Assembly (NCBI GenBank): GCA_023431205.1
Contig: JAEYXQ010000067.1
Location: 1 to 14,529 of the forward strand
Length of the DNA: 14,529 nucleotides
Source of the DNA: Pseudomonadota bacterium
Lineage (GTDB): Bacteria; Pseudomonadota; Alphaproteobacteria; Rhizobiales; Devosiaceae
Direction of reading: 5' to 3'
Shown: positions 1-9,167 of the stretch, piece by piece
Position numbering within the stretch: position 1 is the first letter of the stretch
Layout: each line of letters starts with the position of its first letter
Program-made: the position numbers and the translations under genes
Notes under the pieces: generated by a model
Told to the model about the DNA's origin: nothing
Seen by the model: the letters and a program-made list of their open reading frames with translations, nothing else
The model's database searches: none

Positions 1-1559
1 TCGCGATCGTCCTGCTGTTCCGCCGCCCGGCGGGAACGGCGCTGACCATTTCGGCCTCGCTGGCTCAGATCGGCGAATTCTCGTTCATTCTTGCCACCAT
101 GGGGGTGAGCCTCACCATCCTGCCGCAGGACGGGCAGGACCTGATCCTGGCCGGGGCGCTGATCTCCATCATCCTCAACCCAATCGTGTTCTGGCTTGCC
201 GAGGCGGCCCGCCCGGCGGTGGAGGCGCGCTTCGGCACCCCCGTTCGCCGCAGCGACGAGCGGGTCGAGCCCGGCGACCTCAGCACTGTCGGCAACGGCC
301 CGGCAACCACCGATATCCCCACCGAGGCGGCAGTGGACACCGGCGCCCTGGGCGCCGACGACGACACCAGCGAGCCGAGCACCAAGACCGGTCACATCGT
401 CATGGTCGGCTATGGCCAGGTGGGGCGCGTGGTGGCCGATGGGCTCAAGGCGGGCAACGAGCCGCTGGTGGTGATCGAGGATTCCGACCACGACGTCGCT
501 GCCGCCCGCGCCGCCGGGCACGAAGTGGTGGTGGGCAATGCCGCCAGCACCCCGGTGCTGCGCCTCGCCAACCTCGAACAGGCACGCACGCTGCTGGTCG
601 CCATCTCCAACGGCTTCGAGGCCGGCACGGTGTGCGAATCCGGCCGCAAGCTGAACCCGTCGATCCACATCATGGCGCGCGCCTATTCGGAGGAGGAGGA
701 GGCGCATCTGCGCACTCTCGGCGCCGACGTGGTGATCCGCGGGGAACGCGAGATCGGCCTCGGCCTGTTGTCGTGGCTGCGGGGCGAACGCGGCGCCATC
801 GCCCCCAAGGCGCCGGCAGAACCGGCCGAGCCGGAGGTGAAGCTGCCGCCGGCCGAGAACCTCCTGGCGCAGGCGAGCGTGCCGGCCGAGGCGATGACCT
901 TCGCGGTTCCCGAGGCCGCGGCAGCGGCCGCGATCGCCGGGGTTGCCGTGTCATCGGCGGCAGCGGAGGAAGCGGCCGAGCCGATCGCCGGCGGCGAGGA
1001 GCCGGCAGAGCCAGCCGTGACCGAACCGGTTGAAGCGGCTGAGCCGCCGGTGGTGGTGGATGCGCCGGAGACCGCCGAGGCGGGGAAGCCGGACATCGAG
1101 CAGGACCCGGTGGTGGTCGCGGCAGTGGAAGGCAGCGAGCCCGCCAGCACCACGGATGCCCCCGCAGCAGAAACACTGGAGTCGGTGGAGACGACGCCGG
1201 CCGTTGCCGAAGCGCCTGAACCGGCGACGGAGGCAACCATCGACAGCGAGATTACGGCAGAACCTGCCGACCAGCCGGTCGACCAGGCCGACACAGCGGT
1301 TCAACCCGCAGCGGAAGCGGAGCCCGTGGTGGAAGTCGCGCCCGAGCCCAAGGCAGCGCCGGAGCCCGAGGCGATCCCGGCAGACGAAGTCAGCGTGACG
1401 GAGGAGTCTCCCAGCGAGTCCGGAGACGGCGAAGCGCCGCCGGCGGGAGCAGACCCCGCGGAAACCGCAGCGCCGGAAGCGGCTGCGGACGCAACACCCG
1501 ACGACGCCGGGCAGCCGGAGGCGCCGGTGGTGCCGCCGGTCGAGCCGGAGCGGCGCTAG
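1..1559 (+). CDS. CPA2-type monovalent cation:proton antiporter (YbaL/KefB-like), 3' part
   Basis: The gene enters from the left edge; its first complete codon in this window is at 3. The first ~60 residues are the end of the membrane exchanger, including LAQIGEFSFIL, a hallmark of YbaL/KefB-type CPA2 antiporters, and a last hydrophobic helix near 141-210. A ~45-residue linker leads to a TrkA-N/RCK domain at about 390-785 with the nucleotide-binding turn GYGQVG at 408-425 and an acidic residue ending the second strand (VVIED). Members exchange K+ or Na+ for H+ at the inner membrane under nucleotide or thiol control. After the RCK domain comes an unusual tail of about 255 residues, almost wholly Ala, Pro, Glu, Val and Asp, running to the TAG at 1557. 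The Rrf2 gene follows after 19 bp on the same strand and may be cotranscribed. Family assignment is firm; the transported ion is not determined. Confidence 0.88.
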   Translation, partial: AIVLLFRRPAGTALTISASLAQIGEFSFILATMGVSLTILPQDGQDLILAGALISIILNPIVFWLAEAARPAVEARFGTPVRRSDERVEPGDLSTVGNGPATTDIPTEAAVDTGALGADDDTSEPSTKTGHIVMVGYGQVGRVVADGLKAGNEPLVVIEDSDHDVAAARAAGHEVVVGNAASTPVLRLANLEQARTLLVAISNGFEAGTVCESGRKLNPSIHIMARAYSEEEEAHLRTLGADVVIRGEREIGLGLLSWLRGERGAIAPKAPAEPAEPEVKLPPAENLLAQASVPAEAMTFAVPEAAAAAAIAGVAVSSAAAEEAAEPIAGGEEPAEPAVTEPVEAAEPPVVVDAPETAEAGKPDIEQDPVVVAAVEGSEPASTTDAPAAETLESVETTPAVAEAPEPATEATIDSEITAEPADQPVDQADTAVQPAAEAEPVVEVAPEPKAAPEPEAIPADEVSVTEESPSESGDGEAPPAGADPAETAAPEAAADATPDDAGQPEAPVVPPVEPERR

Positions 1560-1578
1560 GGACGTCTTGGGGGCATAG

Positions 1579-2007
1579 GTGATCTCGCAAAAAGCCAAAT
1601 ACGCGCTGCGAGCGCTGGTTTCCCTTGCCCGTGCCGGGCGGGGAGAAACCCGCATGATCGGAGAAATCTCTCGCGAGCAGGCGATCCCCAAGAAGTTTCT
1701 CGAGCAGATCCTGCTGGAGCTCAAACGGGCGGGGCTGGTGGCCAGCCGCCGCGGTCGATCCGGTGGCTATGAATTGCTGCGGCCAGCCGAGCAGATCACC
1801 TTCGGCGAAGTGTTGCGGCTGATCGATGGGCCGATTGCACCGCTCCCCTGCCTGTCGATCATGGCCTATCGGCGCTGCGAGGATTGCCGCGACGAAGCGG
1901 AGTGCGAGATCCGCCATGTGTTCGAGCGGGTGACGCTGGCCACGCGGGCCGTGCTCGACCGCACCAGCCTGGCGGATTCGCTGAGACTCGAGGACCTGCC
2001 GGTCTAG
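1579..2007 (+). CDS. Rrf2-family transcriptional regulator with candidate Fe-S cysteines
   Basis: A 142-residue protein starting at GTG 1579. The N-terminus ISQKAKYALRALVSLAR and the later GRSGGYELLRP are the winged-helix signatures of Rrf2 regulators (IscR, NsrR, RirA), and the length fits. The only later in-frame ATG (residue 26) would remove the first helix, so GTG is preferred; a G-rich stretch at 1569-1573 is a modest ribosome binding site. Cysteines at 91, 100, 103 and 109 lie where IscR/NsrR carry their three cluster ligands, so an Fe-S sensory cluster is likely by inference. Which signal (iron, NO, redox) it reads cannot be told from sequence, and I do not assign a named regulator. 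It follows the antiporter gene by 19 bp and converges on the GGDEF-EAL gene with overlapping stop codons. Confidence 0.92.
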   Translation: MISQKAKYALRALVSLARAGRGETRMIGEISREQAIPKKFLEQILLELKRAGLVASRRGRSGGYELLRPAEQITFGEVLRLIDGPIAPLPCLSIMAYRRCEDCRDEAECEIRHVFERVTLATRAVLDRTSLADSLRLEDLPV

Positions 2008-4202
2008 GCGCGGCGTGCACCGGGGACCTGGTCGCCCGTTGCGAGCTTTTCGGACAAGGTTTCCGGCGTCACCGGGCGCGACAGCAGGTAGCCCTGCAAC
2101 TGGTCGCACCCCATCTTCTGCAGCAACTGCTGCTGCTGCTCCGTTTCGACTCCCTCGGCGGTGACCTTCATGTGCATGGCGCGGCCGAGATCGATGATCG
2201 ACTGCATGATGCTTTCGATCTCGTCGTCCTTTCCGAGCTGAGCGGTGAAGGACTGGTCGATCTTGAGCTTGTCGACGCCGTGGAAGCGCAGATAGCTGAT
2301 CGATGAATAGCCGGTGCCGAAATCGTCGAGCGCGACACGAATGCCGCTGGCACGCAGGTGCCGCAGGGTCTGCTGGACCACGGGCGAGTTCTGCAGCAAC
2401 AGACCCTCGGTAATTTCGAGTTCCAGCCGCTTCGGCTTGAGCCCGGTCTCGGCCAGAATTTCAAACACCCGCTCGGCAAAGCGTTCGTCGCGGAACTGCA
2501 CCGGCGAAACGTTCACCGCCACCCAGGGCAGACCGGTCGCCACTGCATAGGTGCAGGCCTGCCGCATGACCCAGAAGCCGAGCATGTCGATCAGGCCGCG
2601 CTCTTCGGCGAGCGGGATGAAGGTGGCCGGAGACATGCGCCCGCGGGTGGGGTGCTCCCACCGCACCAGCGCTTCGGCTCCCGCCATCTGGCCGTTGCCG
2701 GCGTCGTAGATGGGCTGGTAGACCAGCTCGAGTCCGGTGCCGTTCAGCAGCGCCATGCGCAGGTCGAGTTCGAGCATGCGGCGCTCGCGCACCGCATCGC
2801 CGAGTTCGCCGGCAAACAGCTGGGCCCGCCCACGACCGCTGCCCTTGGCCTCGTAGAGGGCGATATCGGCCTGGCGCAGGATCTCCTCTGGGGGCTGGGA
2901 GGCATCGGTCACCACCACGCCCACGCTGCCCCCGCAGCGCGCGGTGTGACCCTCGAGTTCGAACGGGGCGTCGAGCACGGCCACGATCCGCCGGCTCAAG
3001 TCTTCGGCACCAGCATGGCTGGTCTCGAACTGGATCACGGCAAATTCGTCGCCGCCGAGGCGCGCCACCGTGTCGACCTCTTCAACCAGGTCGCACAGGC
3101 GCCTGGCGGCCTGCCGGATCAGCAGGTCACCCGCGGGGTGGCCGAGCGTATCGTTGACGTGCTTGAAGTGATCGAGGTCAATGAAGTGCACGGCGAGCCT
3201 GGAGCCGGTGCGCCGGGCATTGGCAAGCGCCTGTTCCAGCCGGTCCTCGAACAGGGCGCGGTTGGGAATGCCGGTCAGCGGATCATGGAAGGCCAGGAAG
3301 CTCGCCCGCGCCTGTGTGGTCTCGAGCTGGTTGGAGGTGCTGCGCAGCCGTCCGAGCAGGAGGATCAGGCCCAGAACAGACATGACGATGCTGCCAAGGA
3401 TGACCGGCGCGGTGTCGCGGATCAGCTGGAAGGCGGGTTCCCGCGGCTCCCAGGAGAGAAAACCCAGTATCCGGCCGGCGGCGTTGCTGACGGGAATGTC
3501 GATCTTGTCGCTACCCGAGGTCGGGGTGGTGTCGAAGGTGAGATCGTCGATCTCGTAGCGGTCGGCGATTTCGGTCAGGAGATCCTGGTCGAGCAGGCGG
3601 ACGGAGACATGCAGGGCTTCCGTGCCCGGCGCCTGCGAAACGCGATCACTGCTCGGGATCACCGGACGCACGCTCGCCAGCGCCACGTGGCCATCGGCAA
3701 GATTGACCAGATCGCTGACGCCGAGGCCGGACACCGCGGCGGTAGATTCGGCGAGACCCCGGGATGCTTCCGCCATCCGGGCGCGCAGCTCCGTCACCAG
3801 CGGCGCGAGCGCAGCAAAGTCCTGATAGGTTTCCGGCGCGGCAGCTTCACCAGCGGCGGCCGCGCGCAGCGGTCGGTCGTCCGCACCGAGCAGGAACACG
3901 TAGTCGTGCCCGTAGTAGTCGCTGACCCAGGCGGTGAGATTGTCGTCGATCCAGGCAGGATCGCCCACCCGGACCTGGAGGACCGCATCATCCCAGATCG
4001 CCGCCGCATCCTGATCGGCGGGAAGCTGCGCGGTGATCTCGGCGAGCCCGGCGCGGATGGCGCGGGTCTCGTGCGCAATGGCTTCGTCGTCGATGCGGGA
4101 GGCCGCCCACCAGCCGAAGGCGGCAACGGCCAGCAGCAGCAGCATGGCGAGCGCTGGCATTGCATAGATGATGTTGCGGAGGAGTGTGGATCGGCTGTTC
4201 AA
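2004..4202 (-). CDS. Membrane-bound GGDEF-EAL cyclic-di-GMP enzyme with CHASE4-like sensor
   Basis: A 732-residue inner-membrane signalling protein. TM1 is residues ~10-34; the periplasmic part (35-262) resembles CHASE4, with an IWDDAV motif near 69-74; TM2 is ~266-284. The GGDEF domain (~300-465) has an intact GGDEF at 383-387, so cyclase activity is possible. The EAL domain (~475-715) keeps EAL at 510-512, NVSPVQF at 564-570, the ELEITE Glu, DDFGTGYSS at 626-634, Lys 647 and AEGVE, so phosphodiesterase activity is likely. The inhibitory I-site RxxD is absent (EEVD at the equivalent place). The start is TTG at 4202 with only a weak Shine-Dalgarno; no ATG/GTG occurs in frame shortly upstream and the next ATG is inside TM1. 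The product makes and/or degrades cyclic-di-GMP in response to an unknown periplasmic cue. No tie to the cco genes is visible beyond neighbourhood. Confidence 0.92.
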   Translation of the reverse strand: MNSRSTLLRNIIYAMPALAMLLLLAVAAFGWWAASRIDDEAIAHETRAIRAGLAEITAQLPADQDAAAIWDDAVLQVRVGDPAWIDDNLTAWVSDYYGHDYVFLLGADDRPLRAAAAGEAAAPETYQDFAALAPLVTELRARMAEASRGLAESTAAVSGLGVSDLVNLADGHVALASVRPVIPSSDRVSQAPGTEALHVSVRLLDQDLLTEIADRYEIDDLTFDTTPTSGSDKIDIPVSNAAGRILGFLSWEPREPAFQLIRDTAPVILGSIVMSVLGLILLLGRLRSTSNQLETTQARASFLAFHDPLTGIPNRALFEDRLEQALANARRTGSRLAVHFIDLDHFKHVNDTLGHPAGDLLIRQAARRLCDLVEEVDTVARLGGDEFAVIQFETSHAGAEDLSRRIVAVLDAPFELEGHTARCGGSVGVVVTDASQPPEEILRQADIALYEAKGSGRGRAQLFAGELGDAVRERRMLELDLRMALLNGTGLELVYQPIYDAGNGQMAGAEALVRWEHPTRGRMSPATFIPLAEERGLIDMLGFWVMRQACTYAVATGLPWVAVNVSPVQFRDERFAERVFEILAETGLKPKRLELEITEGLLLQNSPVVQQTLRHLRASGIRVALDDFGTGYSSISYLRFHGVDKLKIDQSFTAQLGKDDEIESIMQSIIDLGRAMHMKVTAEGVETEQQQQLLQKMGCDQLQGYLLSRPVTPETLSEKLATGDQVPGARRA

Positions 4203-4317
4203 AGTCCAGAAACTCTCAGGCGTCGGGAACGGCAGTCCTCCCTGCCATTGTTGGCACCGAGCCTAGGGCGCAAGACCTTAAGAACCTTGCAAGACTATGT
4301 ATTGAGTTGGGCCGAAA
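4203..4317. other. Non-coding spacer upstream of the GGDEF-EAL gene
   Basis: This spacer must hold the promoter of the GGDEF-EAL gene unless it is read through from upstream. I see an imperfect tandem repeat on the plus strand (ACCTTAAGA followed by ACCTTGCAAGA, 4276-4295) and two small palindromes inside it (CTTAAG, CTTGCAAG). No convincing -35/-10 pair, FixK box or terminator is visible. Confidence 0.4.
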
Positions 4318-4538
4318 TCACTGCGGATCAGGCCGGCGGACGGGCGGAGACAGCATCGCGCCCGCGACTGCCCACGAGATCGGCACGGCGAAAAGCAGGG
4401 CCGCGAGGCGAGCGATTGCAGCGAAGCCACCATGGATTCGAGCCCGAGCGGCGACACGCAGCGCAGCACCAGCCCCGGTCCGCACAGGGCCGCGGCACTC
4501 GGTGGCATCAGCATGGCAGCAAGGGTGAGCCGCGGCAT
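4318..4538 (-). pseudogene. Small membrane protein gene, apparently frameshifted
   Basis: I do not recognise the family. ATG 4538 has a good ribosome binding site (GGAG, 8 nt before the start). The first ~38 codons give a hydrophobic segment (MPRLTLAAMLMPPSAAAL, then PLGLESMVA). From about 4425 this frame turns into Arg/Cys-rich sequence typical of out-of-frame high-GC DNA. The neighbouring frame there gives a clean membrane helix (AIARLAALLFAVPISW, AVAGAML) ending in TGA at 4318-4320. Restoring one base near 4425 would join them into a ~73-residue two-helix protein (...ESMVA-FAAIARLAAL...). Possible explanations are a real one-base deletion, an assembly error, or a -1 programmed frameshift; no slippery heptamer is evident. 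It sits 67 bp after the BON gene on the same strand and could share its transcript. Confidence 0.45.
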
Positions 4539-4540
4539 GG

Positions 4541-4565
4541 GTCGTTCTCCGGCGGGGAGAACGAC
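4541..4565 (-). promoter_or_regulatory. 10-bp stem-loop masking a Shine-Dalgarno
   Basis: The arms are GTCGTTCTCC (4541-4550) and GGAGAACGAC (4556-4565), perfectly complementary with a 5-nt loop. Read on the minus strand, the downstream arm carries the GGAG ribosome binding site of the small gene at 4538, so the site is completely paired. There is no T-run after it, so it is a poor intrinsic terminator. It may control translation or stabilise the upstream BON mRNA 3' end; either role is inference. Confidence 0.6.
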
Positions 4566-4605
4566 ACGGTGCAGGGGCGGTTCCGGCGATCAACGCCGGA
4601 CAGGG

Positions 4606-4845
4606 TCAGGCGGCGCGGGCCAGAGGCGCCTGGGCAAGGGTCAGCTGGTTGTGGACCTCGCCGGTGCAGTAAAGGTCTTCAAGCAGGTCGAGAGTGGTTT
4701 CGAGCTCGAAGAGGGACCCCACTTCGCCGCTGACGGTCAGCACGCCATTGCTGACCTGGATGTCGATGCCGGTGGGCGACAGGAACGGGTGCGACCAGAG
4801 GGCCTCAAGCGCGCGCTGGGCGATGTTGTCGTCGATGGTGTGCAT
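4606..4845 (-). CDS. Small cytoplasmic BON-domain protein
   Basis: A 79-residue protein, nearly all one BON domain: an N-terminal helix (DDNIAQRALEALWSH), the beta pair around IDIQVSNGVLTVSGEVGS, then a helix and a final strand EVHNQLTL. BON domains usually bind phospholipids or mediate contacts in larger envelope proteins; here the domain stands alone with no signal peptide, lipobox or membrane helix, so a cytoplasmic role is expected. ATG 4845 has a strong ribosome binding site (AAGGAG, about 8 nt away). It lies 104 bp downstream of hemN, separated from it by a terminator, and is preceded by an imperfect FixK/FNR-like box with a -10 at proper spacing, which suggests its own oxygen-responsive promoter. 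The biological role is unknown. Confidence 0.8.
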   Translation of the reverse strand: MHTIDDNIAQRALEALWSHPFLSPTGIDIQVSNGVLTVSGEVGSLFELETTLDLLEDLYCTGEVHNQLTLAQAPLARAA

Positions 4846-4873
4846 GGCGCATCTCCTTGTCCGGTATGGCCAC

Positions 4874-4915
4874 TCGATAGGCCGTCTTGCCCTCTAGATA
4901 GTTGCGCTGGATCAA
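4874..4915 (-). promoter_or_regulatory. Possible FixK/FNR-type promoter of the BON gene
   Basis: On the minus strand TTGATCCAGCGCAA (4915-4902) matches TTGAY-N4-RTCAA at 8 of 10 defined positions: the first half-site is perfect and the second is CGCAA. If its centre is taken as -41.5, the -12 to -7 hexamer at 4879-4874 is TATCGA. The centre lies about 63 bp from the start codon, similar to hemN and ccoG. The first half-site overlaps the T-run of the hemN terminator, so part of the match could be coincidence. Confidence 0.45.
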
Positions 4916-4935
4916 AAAACGCCCTGCGGGAGGGC
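4914..4935 (-). terminator. Intrinsic terminator after hemN
   Basis: On the minus strand, 15 bases after the hemN stop, GCCCT-CCCGC-AGGGC forms a 5-bp GC-rich stem with a 5-nt loop, followed by G and then six T residues. This is a compact rho-independent terminator, and it separates hemN from the BON gene. Confidence 0.75.
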
Positions 4936-4949
4936 ATAGCAGGCATGCG

Positions 4950-6290
4950 TCACACCGCCCTGGAGTAGCGGGCCTTGTCCTCGGCGAGATAGGCATCGAG
5001 CCCCGCCGCCACTGTACGGACGAACGGACGGCCCTTGTCGCTGACCACCAGCCGGCCGGGCAGGAGGTGAGCCAGTTCGTCCTGGTCGTCGCCGGCAAAG
5101 CCGATGGCGTCGGCGATCACCGGCTCGGCCGCGGCGCCGAAACGGCGGCGGAGATCGCCGAAATCGAGTTCGAACTGGCACATCACCCGTTCGATGGCAT
5201 AGCCGCGCACCCGGTCGTCTTCACTGAGGGCCACGCCGCGTTCCAGAGCGCCTTCACCGGCCAGGATCCGCCGCTGGTATTCGTGGGTGGCGACGACGTT
5301 CTGCACATAGCCCTGGGGCAGCCGGCCGATGGCAGAGGCGCCAAGCCCGATCAGCGCATCGTGCCGGTCGGCGGTGTAGCCCTGGAAATTGCGCGCCAGG
5401 GTGCCGTTGCGGGCGGCCACGGCCATCGAGTCCTCCGGCAGGGCGAAGTGGTCGAAGCCGATGCGGTCGTAGCCGTTGCCGGTGAAGACGGCAGCGGCCG
5501 CCACGGACTGGCGGAAGCGCTCGGCGGCATCGGGGAGAACCTTCTCATCGATCATGGTCTGGTGCTTCTTCATCCACGGCACATGGGCGTAGCCGAACAG
5601 GGCCACCCGGTTGGGGGCGAGCGAGCGCACCTGCCGGGCAGTCTCCACCGCCCCCGCTTCGGTCTGGTGCGGCAGGCCGTAGAGCATGTCGATGTTGACC
5701 GACTTCACCCCGCGCCTGCGGACGGCGTCGACGACCGACTTGGTGTGCTCGAAGGTCTGGATGCGGTTGATGGCCTGCTGTACCCTGGGGTCGAAATCCT
5801 GCACGCCGATGCTGGCGCGGGTCATGCCGGCAAAAGCCCAGGCGTCGAACCGCTCCTCGTCCATGTCGTTGGGGTCGAGCTCGACGCTGAATTCGGCGTC
5901 CGGGGTGAGCCGGAAGGAGGTGCGGATGCACTGGTTGACGGCGACAATATCCTCCGGGGTCATCATCGAGGGCGAACCGCCGCCCCAGTGGACGGCAGTC
6001 ACGGGGCGGTCACCGACGATGGCGCCGATGCTGCGGATTTCGGTTGTCAGCGCCTCGAGATAGACCCCGATCGGATCGTAGCGGTTGACCTGCTTGGTAT
6101 GGCATCCGCAGAACCAGCACAGCCGGTCGCAGAATGGCAGGTGGAGGTAGAGCGAGACATGCGCGTCCGCCGGCAGGGCGGCGAGCCAGCCCAGATACTG
6201 CTCGGGACCGATGCCTTTGTGGAAATGCGGCGCCGTCGGATAGCTGGTGTAGCGGGGGACGGGCTTGAGCAGTCGGGACATGTCGGTCAT
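4950..6290 (-). CDS. hemN: Oxygen-independent coproporphyrinogen III dehydrogenase
   Basis: A 446-residue radical-SAM enzyme that decarboxylates coproporphyrinogen III to protoporphyrinogen IX without O2, in the cytoplasm. The cluster motif CDRLCWFCGC (Cys 54, 58, 61, 63) is the CxxxCxxCxC pattern of true HemN; HemW-type relatives lack the last cysteine. WGGGSP (102-107) is the SAM-binding glycine motif, and RYTSYPTAPHF near the N-terminus is typical. The start is ATG 6290, preceded by GAGG at 8 nt; the frame stays open upstream to 6593, but that extension is not HemN-like and overlaps ccoS and its promoter. It lies 62 bp after ccoS on the same strand, has its own FixK/FNR box, and ends at an intrinsic terminator. 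Haem supply under low oxygen fits the adjacent cbb3 oxidase genes. Confidence 0.97.
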   Translation of the reverse strand: MTDMSRLLKPVPRYTSYPTAPHFHKGIGPEQYLGWLAALPADAHVSLYLHLPFCDRLCWFCGCHTKQVNRYDPIGVYLEALTTEIRSIGAIVGDRPVTAVHWGGGSPSMMTPEDIVAVNQCIRTSFRLTPDAEFSVELDPNDMDEERFDAWAFAGMTRASIGVQDFDPRVQQAINRIQTFEHTKSVVDAVRRRGVKSVNIDMLYGLPHQTEAGAVETARQVRSLAPNRVALFGYAHVPWMKKHQTMIDEKVLPDAAERFRQSVAAAAVFTGNGYDRIGFDHFALPEDSMAVAARNGTLARNFQGYTADRHDALIGLGASAIGRLPQGYVQNVVATHEYQRRILAGEGALERGVALSEDDRVRGYAIERVMCQFELDFGDLRRRFGAAAEPVIADAIGFAGDDQDELAHLLPGRLVVSDKGRPFVRTVAAGLDAYLAEDKARYSRAV

Positions 6291-6314
6291 CGGGGCGCCT
6301 CTCGGATCGCTCCC

Positions 6315-6356
6315 TCCATAGCGGCGGCACGGTCCAGCGACTTTGACCTCCGTCAA
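6315..6356 (-). promoter_or_regulatory. FixK/FNR-type promoter of hemN
   Basis: TTGACCTCCGTCAA (6343-6356) matches the TTGAY-N4-RTCAA consensus fully and extends by one pair to TTTGA...TCAAA. With the centre at -41.5 (class II activation), the -10 hexamer at 6320-6315 reads TATGGA, and transcription would start near 6308, 18 nt before the hemN start. The box contains the ccoS stop codon. Confidence 0.85.
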
Positions 6357-6507
6357 ACAGGGCGGTTTTCGTCGTCCTCGATGAGGATTCGCTCGGCGGC
6401 GCCCTGCAGGTCCTCGTACTGGCCGGCCCGCACCGTCCAGAAGAAGGCGGCAAGGCCGACCGCGCCCATGCCGACGGCGGCGAGAACCACGAGAATAAGG
6501 CCGCCGC

Positions 6508-6511
<4 letters not shown>
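6353..6511 (-). CDS. ccoS: cbb3 oxidase maturation protein CcoS
   Basis: A 52-residue single-TM protein: LILVVLAAVGMGAVGLAAFF is the membrane helix and FFWTVRAGQYEDLQGAAERI the conserved part after it, typical of CcoS/FixS. CcoS is needed for insertion of haem and copper into CcoN. ATG 6511 overlaps the ccoI stop by 4 bp (ATGA) and has GGAG 7 nt upstream. The TGA at 6355-6353 falls inside the FixK/FNR box of hemN, so the coding end and the next promoter share bases. Confidence 0.95.
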
Positions 6512-8693
<2,182 letters not shown>

Positions 8694-8697
<4 letters not shown>

Positions 8698-9167
8698 GGC
8701 ACCGTCACCCGCCGTTCGAACTCCACCGGGCCGAGCGGCGTGTCGGCCGATGTGACGACGACGTCCCAGACCCCGGATGGCAGCGACACTGGCGCGGCGT
8801 ATCCGTCCTCTGCCGGGGCCAGCTTCAGGGTCTGGTCGTCATGCCCGCCGACCGGGCGGTGAATGAAGGCCGACACCTGTTCGAGCGGCAGCACGGCGCC
8901 GTCGGCATCGCTGGCGCGGAAGACCAGCCGGCCAGCCTCGTAGCTGGTGGCGAAGCGCCAGCCGGCATCGACCTGGGCGCGGATGCGCTCGTTTTTCTGG
9001 TCAAACCGCTGGCTTTCCACATAGCTGTTCTGGACCACGAGCCCGGTCCAGGTGCGGCTCGCCGAAACCGCCATCACCAGGTTGACGCTGATGATGACGG
9101 CAAAGAAGCTGCAGGTGACGAGCAGCATGTGCCGGCCGGTGAACTCGCGGGGTTTGCTGGTGCTCAT
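8694..9167 (-). CDS. ccoH: cbb3 oxidase assembly protein CcoH (FixH family)
   Basis: A 157-residue single-pass membrane protein. The N-terminus FTGRHMLLVTCSFFAVIISV followed by NLVMAVSA is the FixH signature with one TM helix; the conserved WTGLVVQNSYVESQRF follows, and the rest is a periplasmic beta-rich FixH domain. CcoH binds the oxidase subunits and is required for a stable cbb3 complex. ATG 9167 overlaps the ccoG stop by 4 bp, and its TGA overlaps the ccoI start, so it lies in the middle of a tight ccoGHIS operon. Confidence 0.95.

Noticed and set aside
4280..4294. CtrA-like site (TTAA-N7-GCAA) upstream of the GGDEF-EAL gene
   Set aside because: The second half-site has two mismatches to TTAA and no supporting promoter elements were found.
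4541..4565. Hairpin as an intrinsic terminator of the BON gene
   Set aside because: No T-run follows on the minus strand; the stem instead abuts and pairs a start-proximal GGAG.
2358..4733. Long plus-strand ORF (about 790 codons) opposite the GGDEF-EAL gene
   Set aside because: Same artefact; composition is that of a complementary frame and the minus-strand gene is unambiguous.
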